Below are positions 56,621 through 64,000 of a DNA stretch of 64,000 nt, piece after piece (the first letter of the stretch is position 1; the number at the start of each line of letters is the position of its first letter). The notes below the pieces were generated by a model. The model ran no database searches, was not told the DNA's origin, and saw only the letters and a program-made list of their open reading frames with translations. This DNA comes from Gari tellinella. Lineage: Eukaryota > Mollusca > Bivalvia > Cardiida > Psammobiidae. The position numbers and the translations under genes are program-made. Location: NCBI GenBank assembly GCA_922989275.2, contig OV277857.1, forward strand, positions 6,076,001 through 6,140,000, given 5' to 3'.

Positions 56621-56812
56621 CAGAGCTCCAGATAAGGGGAGTATTTCAAAAAGTAAAATCTTTATTTTTGCATTAAATCTTATGGTGTTACTACTCATAA
56701 GAATCTTCTCTTGAGACGATTCTAATGAGTAGTCACACCATAGGATTTGGTGTTGAAATAAGTGAGAAAATGTTGGATTTGTTCAGTATACTCCTTCTTA
56801 TCTGGAGCCTTG
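56621..56812 (+). mobile_element. hAT-gamma MITE
   Basis: Ends CAGAGCTCCAGATAAGG and CTTATCTGGAGCCTTG, 192 bp. Hairpin TAAGAATCTTCTC, TTGA, GACGATTCTAATG with two mismatches. Confidence 0.86.
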
Positions 56813-57084
56813 CCCGGACCATGATGACAATAAAACGGTTACCATGACTTTGTGTACTAATCATAGAAATTCAATTAAAACTCTAACGGTAATTTTCTAC
56901 CCATTGAAGGTATTTTCAACAAAATCATTCTTAATTTTTAAACATTCAAGAGGCTAATTTGCAATTGCACCATACCAAATACTGTAAAAGCCCCGGGGCT
57001 ACGGTTCAGTAGAATTAGAAGCCTGATAAGATTGCATGAAATAAACATTTTCATGTGTAATCATCAAATGTTATGTTGGGACTA

Positions 57085-57310
57085 ATTCCGGGGGCCCGTT
57101 CCATAAAACTTCGTACAACAAAAACGGTCATAAGTCAAAACTTTAAAATACATTTAATTTCTGATTTCTCTATATAATTCTGTCTTGTGACAACTCTTTG
57201 GAATCGTCTTTTCAAGACGATTTCAAAGAGATGTCACAAGACATGATTAGATGGAGAAATAAATTATAATTGAGACTTTTATAATCTGACTTGGGACAAC
57301 ATTTGTCGTA
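57085..57310. mobile_element. MITE with GGGCCCGTTCCATAAAAC-type end and gamma-like hairpin
   Basis: GGGGGCCCGTTCCATAAAAC, TTCGTACAACAAAAACGG and, on the right, TGGGACAACATTTGTCGTAC. Centre TCTTGTGACAACTCTTTGGA, ATCGTCTTTTCAAGACGAT, TTCAAAGAGATGTCACAAGA. Its right terminus is lost at the next hAT-gamma copy. A second copy lies at 60350. Confidence 0.72.
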
Positions 57311-57316
57311 CCAAGT

Positions 57317-57481
57317 CCTTGAGCTCCAGATAAGGAAAGTATTTCAAAAACTAAAATCTTTATTTGAGCATTAAACCCTATTAGAATTGTCTCTTTGAGA
57401 CGATTCTAAACAGTAGAACACCATAGGATTTGGTGCTAAAATGAATGAGAAAAAGATGACTACCTCTTATCTGGAGCCCTG
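57317..57481 (+). mobile_element. hAT-gamma MITE, shortened
   Basis: CTTGAGCTCCAGATAAGG to CTTATCTGGAGCCCTG, 165 bp. GGTGTCACTACTCA is deleted from the left hairpin arm (AAACCCTATTAGAATTGTC). Confidence 0.82.
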
Positions 57482-57494
57482 TAACTTATGAGAA

Positions 57495-57545
57495 TAATGT
57501 CTCTTTCGGATTGTTCTAATGAGTAGTCACAACATATAGTTTAGT
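57495..57545. repeat. Gamma hairpin, right arm only
   Basis: TGTCTCTTTCGGATTGTTCT, AATGAGTAGTCACAACATAT: right arm of the ATGTTGTGACTAC variant. Confidence 0.55.
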
Positions 57546-57549
57546 GTAT

Positions 57550-57783
57550 TTTATCCCTTTACTCCATAGATAATATACACATTTTTACACATTTAATTTA
57601 TTCCTCCACTGAAGAAAGTAGTTCCAATTAATTCAACAATGAATATGCATCAAAACAAATCGTTTCTATATAATAGCAGATTGTAGCTTAAGCCTTAAGA
57701 CACATTCTGCTTTACTTTCAACCTGCTTAAAGTGGTCACCTGTCTTCAAAAATAGAAACATTAGCTATTGTGTATTGGGTTAA
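57550..57783 (-). mobile_element. PB-alpha MITE, inverted
   Basis: TTATCCCTTTACTCCATAG to TTAA 57780-57783, 234 bp. GTAGCTTAAGCCTTAAGACA shows that most of the left hairpin arm is deleted. Confidence 0.86.
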
Positions 57784-58184
57784 CAAACATTCAAATTGTC
57801 AAATTTAACAAGCAGATGCCATTGTCCAGGATTTAGTGGTCATAATATCAAACTTTCATTGTATAGAAATTACCAACTGTAAGTTCTGCTTATGATGGAC
57901 ATCAGCCACTGCGCCAAAAGCCCCAGGTTTTTCATTAAATGAGAGCATTTTGTGTGACTTTACTAAAGCGTCTAGACAAATAAGATGTTGGGCATATGAA
58001 TTAATAACTGTATGGAAATTGCCTGGTCTCTTGCATGTGTCTGTATTTACAAGTTCATCGCAATATCGCCAATGCTCAAACCATCAAAACCTCCTGTCTT
58101 TGCTCCCCCAGCTGAGAAATTCAGCGCCTGTAGGATTAAATTAAATCATTTTCTGAAAAATTTATTCTTCATTTTTCAACTTAA
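57784..58184. other. Unique stretch, nothing recognised
   Basis: Two overlapping plus frames (64 and 61 codons, 57950-58197) lack motifs. Confidence 0.4.
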
Positions 58185-58255
58185 CCCTATGTTGTGACAA
58201 TTACTCATTAGAACCATCTCTTCGAGACGATTCTAATGATAGTCACAACATAGCA
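58185..58255. repeat. Gamma hairpin, solo (ATGTTGTGAC variant)
   Basis: CCCTATGTTGTGACAATTAC, TCATTAGAACCATCTC, TTC, GAGACGATTCTAATGA, TAGTCACAACATAG. Same outer arm as at 21481 and 19585. Confidence 0.78.
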
Positions 58256-58591
58256 TTTACATGAGACATAATGATTTATTTTTTTTGAAATACATGACAG
58301 TGTTAATTTGCCTCTTAACTAGAGCAAACAACTAGAGATACATAAGATTCAGGTATTTTAAATACACCTTTAATCTATGATTATTAAGAGCTATGATTAT
58401 CTGGCAAGTTGTTGAATTCAGGAAAAGCCAGATCAGCGCATTACTGCAATAAATTTGGTCTGCAGTAAATATCATCAAAATATTTAGCATCGACTCCAAC
58501 AGGTTTGTCTTTTTATAGATTCTGACTAAAATTTGATTACTATACATTTGGAGAAGAAAAAAACATGAAGGGATACAATAAAATTCAGTTA

Positions 58592-58794
58592 CAGTCGAAC
58601 TTCGATATCTCGAATTCCCTTACCTCGAATTAACCGATATTTCGACAATTGAGTTACATCATTTCATGTTCGGTTCAGACGAACATACCCTTACCTCAAA
58701 GTTAAAACGTGGCTAAGCCACGTTTTAAATTTGAACTACAGATGTGTTGGACATAACCGAGTTCGAGATATCGAAGTTTGAATGTATATATCTA
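58592..58794. mobile_element. Tig-delta MITE
   Basis: TA 58590-58591 and 58795-58796. Ends CAGTCGAACTTCGATATCTC and GAGATATCGAAGTTTGAATG pair with two mismatches. Delta core CAAAGTTAAAACGTGGCTAA, GCCACGTTTTAAATTTG is a perfect inner hairpin. 203 bp. Tigger/pogo-like ends. Confidence 0.88.
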
Positions 58795-58796
58795 AC

Positions 58797-59184
58797 CCCA
58801 CAAGACCTTACTCAAGGAAGTTTTTAGCCCATTTTCTTGAAAATTGTCATATATAAACTCATGTTTTGCAGTGTAAGAACATGAATATGACATAGGTAGT
58901 CATTTAGAATAAAATGTGTTTTAAACTCATCTAATTCACCAAAGACTCCTTTAATAAAATTCTATCTCAAATGACAGCTCATGTCAGATTCTATATATTT
59001 CACCAAACAAAAATCCTACTTCAACACACATTGAAGGTGCTTCATTATTCAACATGCCACAATACTGTAAAACTAGAGAGTCAACAGGAATGAAAGGAAG
59101 CGAGAATGTTACAGTCAAACTTGTTAAAACCAATTTCTCCCCTGCAAAGTGCCCTATAACACTCTTTTTCCTTTATCAGAGTAT
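58797..59184. other. Unique stretch, nothing recognised
   Basis: AT-rich, no array, hairpin or frame over 60 codons. Confidence 0.4.
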
Positions 59185-59347
59185 CTGGGTTCCACATAAG
59201 GGGGAGTAATCTGAACAAATTCAACATTTTCTCACATATACTGCGCCAAATCCTATGGAGATACTACTCATTAGAATTGTCACCATAGGGTTTAATGCAG
59301 AATAAAAGATTTTAGTTTTTGATATACTCCCCTTATCTGGATCCCTG
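59185..59347 (-). mobile_element. hAT-gamma MITE, right hairpin arm lost
   Basis: CTGGGTTCCACATAAGG to CTTATCTGGATCCCTG. CTCATTAGAATTGT passes straight to CACCATAGGGTTTAATGC, so the right arm is missing. 163 bp. Confidence 0.82.
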
Positions 59348-59452
59348 GAGAATTAAATTTTGAGTTCTGGAACAGTTCTAGAATTAAGGTTCTGGGACAG
59401 TTCTGGAACCATAGTTCTGGAAATCTATACATAAAGGCAACTGACTATACAT

Positions 59453-59763
59453 CTGGGCTCCCATTCCTTCAGATTTTTTCCAAAATCTCTGGATTTTTTT
59501 TAATCTAATTTCTCCGGATCTTTGGATTTTTTTTCCAAAATCTTCGGGTTTTATTGAAATAAAGTATATTCTATATTTTGTTCATGTTTTTATAAGATCA
59601 TGGCTGTAAAGGTGTGATGTATATATTGTTTGGAAAAGATGGTTTTGAACACGAAAGCACATAAATAGCATCATCATGTGTTAAGGTTCCTAAATTCATG
59701 CTTGTAAATTAGAAAATTTTAGAGAATCTACAGACTTTTTATGAGCAACTTTTGGTAGTCCTG
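59453..59763. mobile_element. hAT-like element without an alpha core
   Basis: CTGGGCTCCCATTCCTTCAG, ATTTTTTCCAAAATCTC on the left and TTTTTATGAGCAACTTTTGG, TAGTCCTG on the right match the ends at 4288 and 12018. ATCTCTGGATTTTTTTT-type units repeat three times at 59470-59555. No alpha hairpin inside: a possible core-free form. 311 bp. Confidence 0.6.
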
Positions 59764-59769
59764 TGACTA

Positions 59770-59841
59770 CTTAATGCAGAACAAAAGTAAAGCACAAAGC
59801 TCCTTTAGGAGCTTTGTGCTTTACTTTTGTCCTGCATTAAG
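59770..59841. repeat. Alpha hairpin, near perfect, TTAATGCAG subtype
   Basis: ACTTAATGCAGAACAAAAGT, AAAGCACAAAGCTCC, TTTA, GGAGCTTTGTGCTTTACTTT, TGTCCTGCATTAAGT. Arms of 34 bp with one mismatch. The inner GCAGAAAG is GCACAAAG on both arms. It starts 6 bases after the hAT-like element. Confidence 0.85.
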
Positions 59842-60067
59842 TTTTCTGTTTAAGAAAGATCCATGCTTTTGCATAATTCATCCAGTAACTAACTAACTTT
59901 AACACAAGTACAACAGTAGTTGCTTTGTTGTTTTTTTTTACATCATGCGACTGATATTTAATTAGTAGTGAAAGTAATATAAAGCCTGATCCCTCTACTC
60001 CTGTCAATTAAGCATAAGGTGATTAATACCGAGTGTAAAACTAATATTCTATAGAGTCAGCAATATA

Positions 60068-60243
60068 CAGTTAAAACCTCTATATACATCGCCCCCCTCA
60101 ATAATTAAACCGTGTCAGCTAGGCAGTCTTTATAAAATATAGATTACATTTTAATGCAGGACATTATTAAAAATAATGCAGAAAGCTTCGATCTGTATTA
60201 CTTTTATCCTGCATTAAGCTGCAATTTTTATGTAAAAATTCTG
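60068..60243. mobile_element. Tig-alpha-like MITE, decayed
   Basis: TA 60066-60067, CAGTTAAAACCTCTATATAC; alpha hairpin ATGCAGGACATTATTAAAAA, TAATGCAGAAAGCTTC with mirror TTTTATCCTGCATTAAGC; TTCTGTA at the right. It links the TTAATGCAGGA hairpin subtype with a Tig-alpha end. Confidence 0.65.
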
Positions 60244-60349
60244 TATATGGTATTTTTATTTCTTTTTCTTGGTGTCCAGGGAATATGGGATTTATTGTAA
60301 TATATACACAGTGTCCCAAATTTCACCAACTAGGTCAATACAATTGAGG

Positions 60350-60535
60350 TGCCGGCTCACGAAACGTTGTATGACAAAAACGATAGGTCAAAACTCTAAA
60401 ATACATCTAATTTCTTATTTTTCCATCTAATCTTGTCTTGTGACATCTCATTGGAATCATCTTTTCAAGACGATTCTAAAGAGATGTCACAAGACAGAAC
60501 TAGTTGGAGAAATGAATAATGATTGAGAACTTTTG
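60350..60535. mobile_element. Second copy of the GGCTCACGAAAC-ended gamma-like MITE
   Basis: TGCCGGCTCACGAAACGTTG, TATGACAAAAACGATAGG; centre TCTTGTGACATCTCATTGGA, ATCATCTTTTCAAGACGAT, TCTAAAGAGATGTCACAAGA; then ATTGAGAACTTTTGGC. Compare 57085-57310. Confidence 0.7.
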
Positions 60536-60864
60536 GCTTCGTTCGACTTTGCACACAGTGTATATGAATTATCGCCACATTTCGTATAAATCATGTGACC
60601 TTTATCAGAACCACCGTTAGTATTATTTGTAAACAAACCCGCTTAAAATGTAAACCAACACGATAAGAATACGACACATTTAGGTAGGATTCTTTACGAA
60701 GTGGGGGCATATGTCAGGCTTCTTACACGCGATTTCACTTAGTTTTAATATATAGAAAATGCACATATATAAGAAATTGCGCGTTTTAAACACCAATCTC
60801 GGTAGGATTGTGCCTTTAAATTATACATGTATATAATTTTAAACAAAACAACAAAGATGATATA
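60536..60864. other. Unique stretch, nothing recognised
   Basis: No hairpin, array or frame over 60 codons. Confidence 0.4.
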
Positions 60865-60925
60865 GTCACACCATAGGGTTTTGTGTAGACATAAGGATTT
60901 TAATATTTAAAATACTCTCCATATA
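60865..60925 (-). mobile_element. hAT-gamma fragment
   Basis: AGTCACACCATAGGGTTTTG, GATTTTAATATTTAAAATAC, TCTCC: subterminal part only. Confidence 0.6.
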
Positions 60926-60959
60926 TATTACAGTAGCTGCAGATTGGTTCCTCCTTCTG

Positions 60960-61211
60960 TTAACCCATTACCTCTTAGCCTATTTCTTGCTTCGAAAACA
61001 GGTGACCACTTAAAGCAGGTTGAAAGTAAAGCAGAATGTGCCTTAAGGCACATTCTGCTTTACTTTCAGCCTGCTTTAAGCTACCATCTTCTAGGATATG
61101 GAAAATATTTCTTTTGGTACATATTCTTTGCTGTATAAACTAGAACTTTTTTCTTCAGTGGAGGAATAAGTAAGAGGCGTAAAAAGGTGTTTTTAAGGGG
61201 TAATGGGTTAA
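60960..61211 (+). mobile_element. PB-alpha MITE, full length
   Basis: TTAA 60960-60963 and 61208-61211, 252 bp. Perfect hairpin AGCAGAATGTGCC, TTAA, mirror. R end TTTTTAAGGGG, TAATGGGTTAA. Confidence 0.93.
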
Positions 61212-61571
61212 AGATCGAGTACAGATCGGTAACAACTGTAACACAATGTATGCAGATAAGAAAAGAAATGGTTCCGTTCACTTGACAAAAATTACAATTT
61301 AAATTGCTTAGGTTAAATCTATTCAATTAATCAAAATACACAAAGGTATCAAAAACTGCTCAAGAAAGCGGTTTAACCACTTTTGACTTTTTCCTCTTAT
61401 TTAATGGATTATGATCTTTTAGAGGCTCTGGTGTTTTGTGGGTTTCTTGTGTGATTTCTAGACTATTTGATAGTCTCACGGACCGATGAACGCTCACACT
61501 GGATTAGCCAGCAGTTTAATTATCTTTCTGTAAATATAATGACTTTCCTCTCCTTCTCTTCTTCTCATGCC
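61212..61571. other. Unique stretch, nothing recognised
   Basis: An 81-codon minus frame (61081-61326) extends through the preceding MITE; no motif. Confidence 0.4.
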
Positions 61572-61789
61572 CTAACCCCTTTTCCCGCCAAGTTATCGTC
61601 TGCTTTAAAATTACCGTCCGCAAAAATATTCCAAATTTAATTTTTTACATATTTATCTCTCTGATATATCATAACTACATGTGTCGAACAGTTTTGATCC
61701 TGATCAGACGCCGAATTACTCAGCGTCTGATCTGGATCCAAACCCTTTGCAAATGCATGTCAAATTGCGCTTAGCTCGTAAAGGGTTAA
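61572..61789 (+). mobile_element. PB-beta2b MITE, full length
   Basis: CTAACCCCTTTTCCCGCCAA (TTAA changed to CTAA) to TTAA 61786-61789, 218 bp. Core GAACAGTTTTGATCCTGATC, AGACGCCGAA, TTACTCAGCGTCTGATC, then TGGATCCAAACCCTTTGC. Right end GCTCGTAAAGGGTTAA. Confidence 0.88.
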
Positions 61790-62294
61790 AGCGAATTTAT
61801 TTTGTTCAAACATTTGTGAAATTGAATGAATCCCATTGCGGAACCGAAATAAGACATATCGTCATTCCGTCCTTGCGTTTTAAATTCCATTTCGTAATGT
61901 GTGACTTTTAAGCTCATTAGGGATGGTGTAATTCCACTTGAAAGAAAAAAAGGTCTGTTTTCTGGTGACATTAAATATAGAGTGGAAGGGCGATCTTGAT
62001 GCATAGCACCCTAGGAACTGCAGTAGTGGCAAATGCATTGCCCTAGCTGCTATTATTAGTGTGGTTATTTGCACACCATTTGTTAGCGAAGCATTCATCT
62101 TGGAACGGTTTAACTACTAACTAAACAACCGCTTCACCTTTTGCAAGGTAGTTTGAAGGCTGAGTTATGGAAGATAATCAAGCAAGAAAGTATGAGGTTG
62201 TGTCATTATATGGCAGAAAACACACTCAAGGCAACCATATAACATGTAGGAAATACATGGAGTCATCATTTTGTCTTTGAGTCTCCATTTATTG
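61790..62294. other. Unique stretch, no gene recognised
   Basis: Minus frames of 72, 72 and 61 codons overlap (61786-62350) without motifs; the last enters the next MITE. Confidence 0.4.
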
Positions 62295-62296
62295 TA

Positions 62297-62489
62297 CAGT
62301 CGAACTTCGATATCTCGAACTCGGTTAAATTGAACATACTCATATTTCAAAGTTAAAACGTGGCTTAGCCACGTTTTAACTTTGAAATATGGGTATGTTT
62401 GACTTAACCGAGCATGAAATAATGCAGTTCATGTGTCCAAATATTGAATAGTTCGAGTTAAGCGAATTCGAGATATCGAAGTTCGACTG
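62297..62489. mobile_element. Tig-delta MITE, best copy
   Basis: TA 62295-62296 and 62490-62491. Ends CAGTCGAACTTCGATATCTC and GAGATATCGAAGTTCGACTG are perfect over 20+ bp. Core ATATTTCAAAGTTAAAACGT, GGCTTAGCCACGTTTTAACT, TTGAAATAT is a perfect hairpin. 193 bp. Confidence 0.92.
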
Positions 62490-62532
62490 TATTATATATA
62501 AGCATGGAGAGACAGATCTCTGAAGCAATAGG

Positions 62533-62620
62533 TGACTGATTAATTCAGGATAAAATTTTGTGTAACAGTAATGCAGGGAGCTCTTATAGGAGCTTTCTGC
62601 ACTACATTTGTTTGCATTAA
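62533..62620. repeat. Alpha hairpin cut by PB-alpha
   Basis: GGTGACTGATTAATTCAGGA, an insert, AGTAATGCAGGGAGCTC, TTATA, GGAGCTTTCTGCACTAC, TTTGCATTAA. The PB-alpha copy begins at the TTAA of GCATTAA (62617-62620). Confidence 0.7.
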
Positions 62621-62870
62621 CCCATTACTCCATAGATATGCATTTAGTATTTTCCTCCACTGAAGAAATAGTTCCAATATAATTATACAGTCATGAAAAT
62701 TTATCATAAGAAATAGAGCACTCTTTGTATATCCTAGCAGATGATAGCTAACAGCAGGCTAAAAGTAAAACAGAATGCGCCTAAGGCGCATTCTGCTTTA
62801 CTTTCAATCTGCTTTAAGTTACAGGTCACATATTTTCAATAAGTGAAATAGATTAAGGTGTAAGGGTTAA
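62617..62870 (-). mobile_element. PB-alpha MITE, inverted, full length
   Basis: TTAA 62617-62620 and 62867-62870, 254 bp. Hairpin AACAGAATGCGCC, TA, GGCGCATTCTGC. L end GATTAAGGTGTAAGGGTTAA is diverged. Confidence 0.9.
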
Positions 62871-62924
62871 TTTATAATCCTTAACCTTCTGCACGAAACT
62901 TGCAAAAAAAAAAAAGCCCTGTGA

Positions 62925-63071
62925 AAAGTGTTTAAGAATTTTTGAATATTCATGAATGTCTAATGGCCGCTTCTAGAATTCTTAATTATGACTACATAAA
63001 AAGGAAATTTTTACTTCAGTGGAGGAATAATTCAAAAGCATAAAAGGCATATTTATGGGGTATTGGCTTAA
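62925..63071 (+). mobile_element. TTCATGAA repeat piece joined to a PB-alpha R half
   Basis: GAATTTTTGAATATTCATGA, TGGCCGCTTCTAGAATTC (62930-62982, inverted AGAAGCGGCCA) then ATGACTACATAAAAAGG, TTCAGTGGAGGAATAATTC and R end TATTGGCTTAA (TTAA 63068-63071). The same pairing occurs at 50690-51025. Confidence 0.72.
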
Positions 63072-63590
63072 AAAATATTTCTTTTTTGGAGGAAATCATA
63101 GCCATGCAGGTGTTACTGTATAAATAGTCAAAGGTGAAATAATTAAAACATTTCAATAAACCAATGACTGACTTAAAATTTTAAATTTCAAAGTTAACAC
63201 GATTCAATAATCCATATTTACATGCATATGAATTTTGCATTTTAACCTAATTCCGAAAACAGCACAAATACGGATATTTCTACATTTTAAATATTTGGAT
63301 AAACTGGAAAATAAAGCCACCACTTTTTGCCATTCTATGGCCCCCTTGATACTAACCTGACAGTAAATTCTTTCTAAGCATTCTGCGGAAGCCCAATATA
63401 TTTCAAATAATTTGAGTGGTGACTTGAGAAACATGCCCTCGCAAATTAAACTAAACTGGTTTTCTTCTGAAGGGTATGGCAAAATGCAGATGATTTTATG
63501 TCCAGGAGGACACAAAAAGATGCAAGTTATCGTTGGCCTTCCCTCGTACATCAACAAGCCCTCTATGACAGCTGAAAGATCACGCCTCCC
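63072..63590. other. Unique stretch with the window's longest frame
   Basis: The minus frame 63204-63557 (117 codons) is the longest in the window. It has many cysteines and isoleucines but no motif I recognise; no flanking splice or start context stands out. A shorter plus frame overlaps. Chance is the default reading. Confidence 0.3.
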
Positions 63591-63597
63591 TTAACCC

Positions 63598-63802
63598 TAA
63601 AACTCTTTGCATGCTGGGTAATTTTTTCGTCTGCTTTAATTGTCGTCTGTTACTGTTCTAAAAATAGAATTTTCTAAATTTCTTTCTAAAACTAGGTCAG
63701 AGTGTCAAACAGATTTGATCCTGATGAGACACCGCGTAACGCGGCGTCTCATTAGGATCTAAACTGTTTGCACACATAATCACGAGTGAAACTTTGCATA
63801 AA
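63598..63802 (+). mobile_element. PB-beta2 MITE, right end replaced
   Basis: AAACTCTTTGCATGCTGGG, TTTTTTCGTCTGC, then core CAAACAGATTTGATCCTGAT, GACACCGCG, TAA, CGCGGCGTC, and AATCACGAGTGAAACTTTGC. The TTAA is worn on the left; a second element follows directly. Confidence 0.82.
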
Positions 63803-63982
63803 TGCCGCCTGCTGAAAATATAGTCTGCTTTTTTCTGAATTTATTTTCATTTCTATATCTGCTGATCTATGATTTAATTGAGAAACAGTTTGGATCCTGA
63901 TCAGATGGTGAGTAACTTGGCATCTGATCTGGATCCAAACTGTTTGCAAATGGCTAAAAACTTTCATCATTCAATGGGTTAA
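63803..63982 (+). mobile_element. PB-beta2b MITE, left end short
   Basis: TGCCGCCTGCTGAAAATATA, GTCTGC; core AAACAGTTTGGATCCTGATC, AGATGGTGAG, TAACTTGGCATCTGATC and mirror; right end AATGGGTTAA (TTAA 63979-63982). Confidence 0.82.
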
Positions 63983-64000
63983 CAAACATATTTAATCATT

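Noticed and set aside
59353..59430. AGTTCTGGAACAGTTCTAGA-rich stretch as a member of the TTCATGAA repeat
   Set aside because: Shares short words only; order and spacing differ.
63204..63557. 117-codon minus-strand frame, the longest in the window
   Set aside because: No domain, no start or splice context, length within reach of chance in 64 kb; listed only as part of a unique stretch.

Overview
This window looks like non-coding, repeat-saturated DNA from an animal nuclear genome, most probably a bivalve mollusc. It is AT-rich, and the longest open reading frame is 117 codons with no recognisable domain. I see no rRNA, no intact tRNA and no convincing exon. A tRNA-derived SINE at 42257-42535 has a 3' body that resembles mollusc SINEs; that is the main taxonomic clue, and it rests on memory rather than a search. 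The window is probably intergenic or intronic.

Most of the sequence is short non-autonomous DNA transposons (MITEs), each with a long internal hairpin. I use provisional names made of an end type plus a core type. End types: PB = TTAA-flanked (piggyBac-like target); Tig = TA-flanked with CAGT-type ends (Tigger/pogo-like); hAT-like = ends CAGGGCTCC or CAGGGCTGCC. Core types: alpha = AAAGCAGGTTGAAAGTAAAG then GCAGAAAGCTCC (alpha1) or GCAGAATGCGCC (alpha2); beta = CAAACAGT..GATCC..GATSAGA with centre GAGGGCTCC (beta1) or GACGCCGCG (beta2); gamma = ATTAGAATCGTCTC; delta = AAAACGTGGCTTAGCC. PB-alpha is the dominant family (about 250 bp, more than 50 full or partial copies). For it, L means the end TTAACCCNTTACCCCATAG with CCTGTTTCTAG, and R means the end GGCATATTTATGGGG with TAATGGGTTAA. 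PB-beta1 is about 251 bp, PB-beta2 about 215-245 bp, Tig-alpha about 206 bp and hAT-gamma about 192 bp.

The most unusual pattern is that one homologous hairpin core occurs behind ends of different transposon types. Alpha is in PB, Tig and hAT-like elements; beta is in PB and Tig elements; gamma is in two families with unrelated ends. PB-alpha copies also exist with two L ends or two R ends, and several hairpins have lost one arm or the centre. This points to repeated hairpin-mediated exchange of arms and cores.

Layout. 0-13 kb: Tig-alpha, PB-alpha, PB-beta and the first hAT-gamma copy, with clear TTAA-in-TTAA nesting at 4.6 and 12.7 kb. 13-25 kb: more PB-alpha, an unclassified AT-rich block at 17.2-18.2 kb, a minisatellite at 19.1-19.6 kb, foldback tandem units at 23.3-23.8 kb and a 39-bp tandem array at 24.3-24.7 kb. 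25-41 kb: dense nested MITEs, including a 1,033-bp Tigger-like element inside a PB-alpha copy and a Tig-beta element inside another. 41-48 kb: a tandem duplication that preserves pre-insertion sites for a SINE and a PB-alpha copy, and a 76-bp array made from half of a beta hairpin. 48-64 kb: more unique DNA mixed with the same families.

Nothing here acts as a gene system. The relations that matter are insertion order: Tig-delta is older than the PB-alpha copy inside it; PB-alpha is older than the PB-beta, Tigger-like and Tig-beta copies inside it; and PB-alpha has repeatedly inserted into itself.
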